Assembly: GCA_016202555.1 (NCBI GenBank) | Contig: JACQOL010000165.1 | Location: forward strand, 1-6,342 | From: Chloroflexota bacterium | GTDB lineage: Bacteria; Chloroflexota; Dehalococcoidia; Dehalococcoidales; UBA2162 | Length of the DNA: 6,342 nucleotides | Direction of reading: 5' to 3' | Shown here: positions 5,765 to 6,342 of the stretch, in pieces | How the letters are laid out: the number at the start of each line of letters is the position of its first letter | Numbering within the stretch: the stretch's first letter is position 1 | Program-made: the position numbers and the translations under genes | Notes under the pieces: model-generated | What the model saw: only the letters and a program-made list of their open reading frames with translations | What the model was told of the DNA's origin: nothing | Databases searched by the model: none

Positions 5765-6232
5765 ATGAACGAAAGGTTTAGGTCGGTTATTTTACGGTAT
5801 GTCCCGGCGGCGAGCTCGCTGATTGTCTGTGCCTTGTTTCTTTTCTTTGGCTTGAGAAATTACGTAACTGAAACTGAGATACTTAATCATGGTTCACGCG
5901 CCACAGGAATAATCGTGAACAAGCAAGTTGTCGCCAATGTTGCCAGTGGTAGTAATGAATATATGGTCACATACAATTTCTCTCCGCGCAATGGAGAATT
6001 GCTAACTAATAAAGTCAACATCCCCTGGTCATTGTGGAAAGAACTTCAAATTGGTACTTCGATAGAAGTTGCGTTCGATCCAACGTACCCCGCTAAGAAC
6101 TTCCCCGTTTACGCCGGGATCGCTGAGGATGTGGTCGGGAGTTTAATTATATCTGTAATTTTTACGGTAGTTTTTCCGGTAGTTATATTTTACGTTCTTA
6201 GAATATTAAGGTTGAAACGGACAGAACTTTAA
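5765..6232 (+). CDS. DUF3592-like small membrane protein
   Basis: The 155-residue product has a membrane helix at about 13-30, a soluble beta-rich middle at 31-120 and a second helix at about 124-145, followed by a basic tail (RILRLKR). The middle reads like the DUF3592 domain: A-T-G-I-I-V at the first strand, then YMVTYNF, a Trp in the next segment (IPWSLW), and IEVAFDPTYP, the usual IxVxYDPxxP ending. The biochemical role of DUF3592 proteins is not known; they are typically small membrane proteins with an extracytoplasmic fold. The ATG at 5765 is the only reasonable start because the frame is closed by TAA at 5744-5746 with no other start codon between. No Shine-Dalgarno is visible. The whole gene sits between the two copies of the tRNA-end repeat. 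It converges on the tRNA-Val gene, ending 36 bases before it. Confidence 0.8.
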   Translation: MNERFRSVILRYVPAASSLIVCALFLFFGLRNYVTETEILNHGSRATGIIVNKQVVANVASGSNEYMVTYNFSPRNGELLTNKVNIPWSLWKELQIGTSIEVAFDPTYPAKNFPVYAGIAEDVVGSLIISVIFTVVFPVVIFYVLRILRLKRTEL

Positions 6233-6250
6233 TGACAGGGTAAGGCAATA

Positions 6251-6276
6251 AGTTCACAAGAAGGAAACTGGGCGGT
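6251..6276. repeat. Copy 2 of the tRNA-Val 3'-end repeat (in place at the tRNA)
   Basis: Direct repeat of 5662-5687 with 24 of 26 matches. Bases 6269-6276 are the discriminator base and the last seven acceptor-stem bases of tRNA-Val on the - strand. Bases 6251-6268 are its 3' flank. The match stops at the inner edge of the acceptor stem. Confidence 0.7.
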
Positions 6277-6342
6277 ATACGGCTCGAACGTACGACCTCT
6301 GCGATGTCAACGCAGTGCTCTAACCAGCTGAGCTAACCGCCC
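6269..6342 (-). tRNA. tRNA-Val (anticodon GAC)
   Basis: Read on the - strand, the 74 bases fold as a full cloverleaf. The acceptor stem GGGCGGT pairs with ACCGCCC and is followed by discriminator A. The D arm is GCTC/GAGC with GG in the loop. The anticodon stem CTGCG/CGCAG carries loop TTGACAT, hence anticodon GAC for valine codons GUC/GUU. The variable loop is AGGTC, and the T arm GTACG/CGTAT has loop TTCGAGC and one G-T pair. CCA is not encoded. The 5' end coincides with the window edge, so its promoter and any neighbouring tRNA genes are outside. Confidence 0.95.

Noticed and set aside
5611..6268. Integron-type gene cassettes
   Set aside because: The 26-base repeat lacks the paired inner and outer core sites of attC, and no integron integrase is present. 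The repeat is tied to a tRNA end instead.

Overview
This looks like a piece of a bacterial chromosome, with no sign of a plasmid or phage backbone. The housekeeping genes have mid-range GC and strong AAGGAGG ribosome binding sites. The repeat family upstream of serS, the style of the two synthetases and the presence of a URO-D-like methyltransferase-type protein suggest Chloroflexota, perhaps Dehalococcoidia. This is an inference from general resemblance and is held with low to moderate confidence. All protein genes are on the + strand; one tRNA gene on the - strand closes the window.

Left part (1-2305): lysS, a complete class II lysyl-tRNA synthetase, is followed 12 bases later by an unrecognised, AT-rich gene. 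That gene encodes a membrane-anchored coiled-coil protein built on five in-frame 42-bp tandem repeats. The unit ends in a 13-bp hairpin that is a plausible terminator.

Middle (2308-4840): a nested pair of inverted-repeat elements fills 2308-2486 and stops four bases before the Shine-Dalgarno of serS (seryl-tRNA synthetase), so any serS promoter between the hairpin and the gene is probably inside the repeat. After serS comes a URO-D superfamily gene. It lacks the HemE signatures but keeps the His-x-Cys...Cys zinc pattern of corrinoid methyltransferases such as MtaA/MtbA, so it is probably not a heme-pathway enzyme.

Right part (4841-6342): two small genes each encode a protein with one membrane helix at each end and an extracytoplasmic middle; the second resembles DUF3592. 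They have similar leaders (TACAAT box about 75 bases before the start, 25/33 identity over the core), and neither has a clear Shine-Dalgarno. Each is followed by a copy of a 26-base sequence (24/26 identical), and the second copy runs into the 3' end of tRNA-Val(GAC). The arrangement leader-gene-repeat-leader-gene-repeat/tRNA is the most unusual feature of the window. It could record tandem duplication or step-wise insertion of small cassettes at the tRNA 3' end, although no integrase is present.

The two synthetases and the tRNA belong to translation. The coiled-coil protein, the two small membrane proteins and the URO-D-like enzyme have no evident functional link to them and read as accessory genes placed between core genes.
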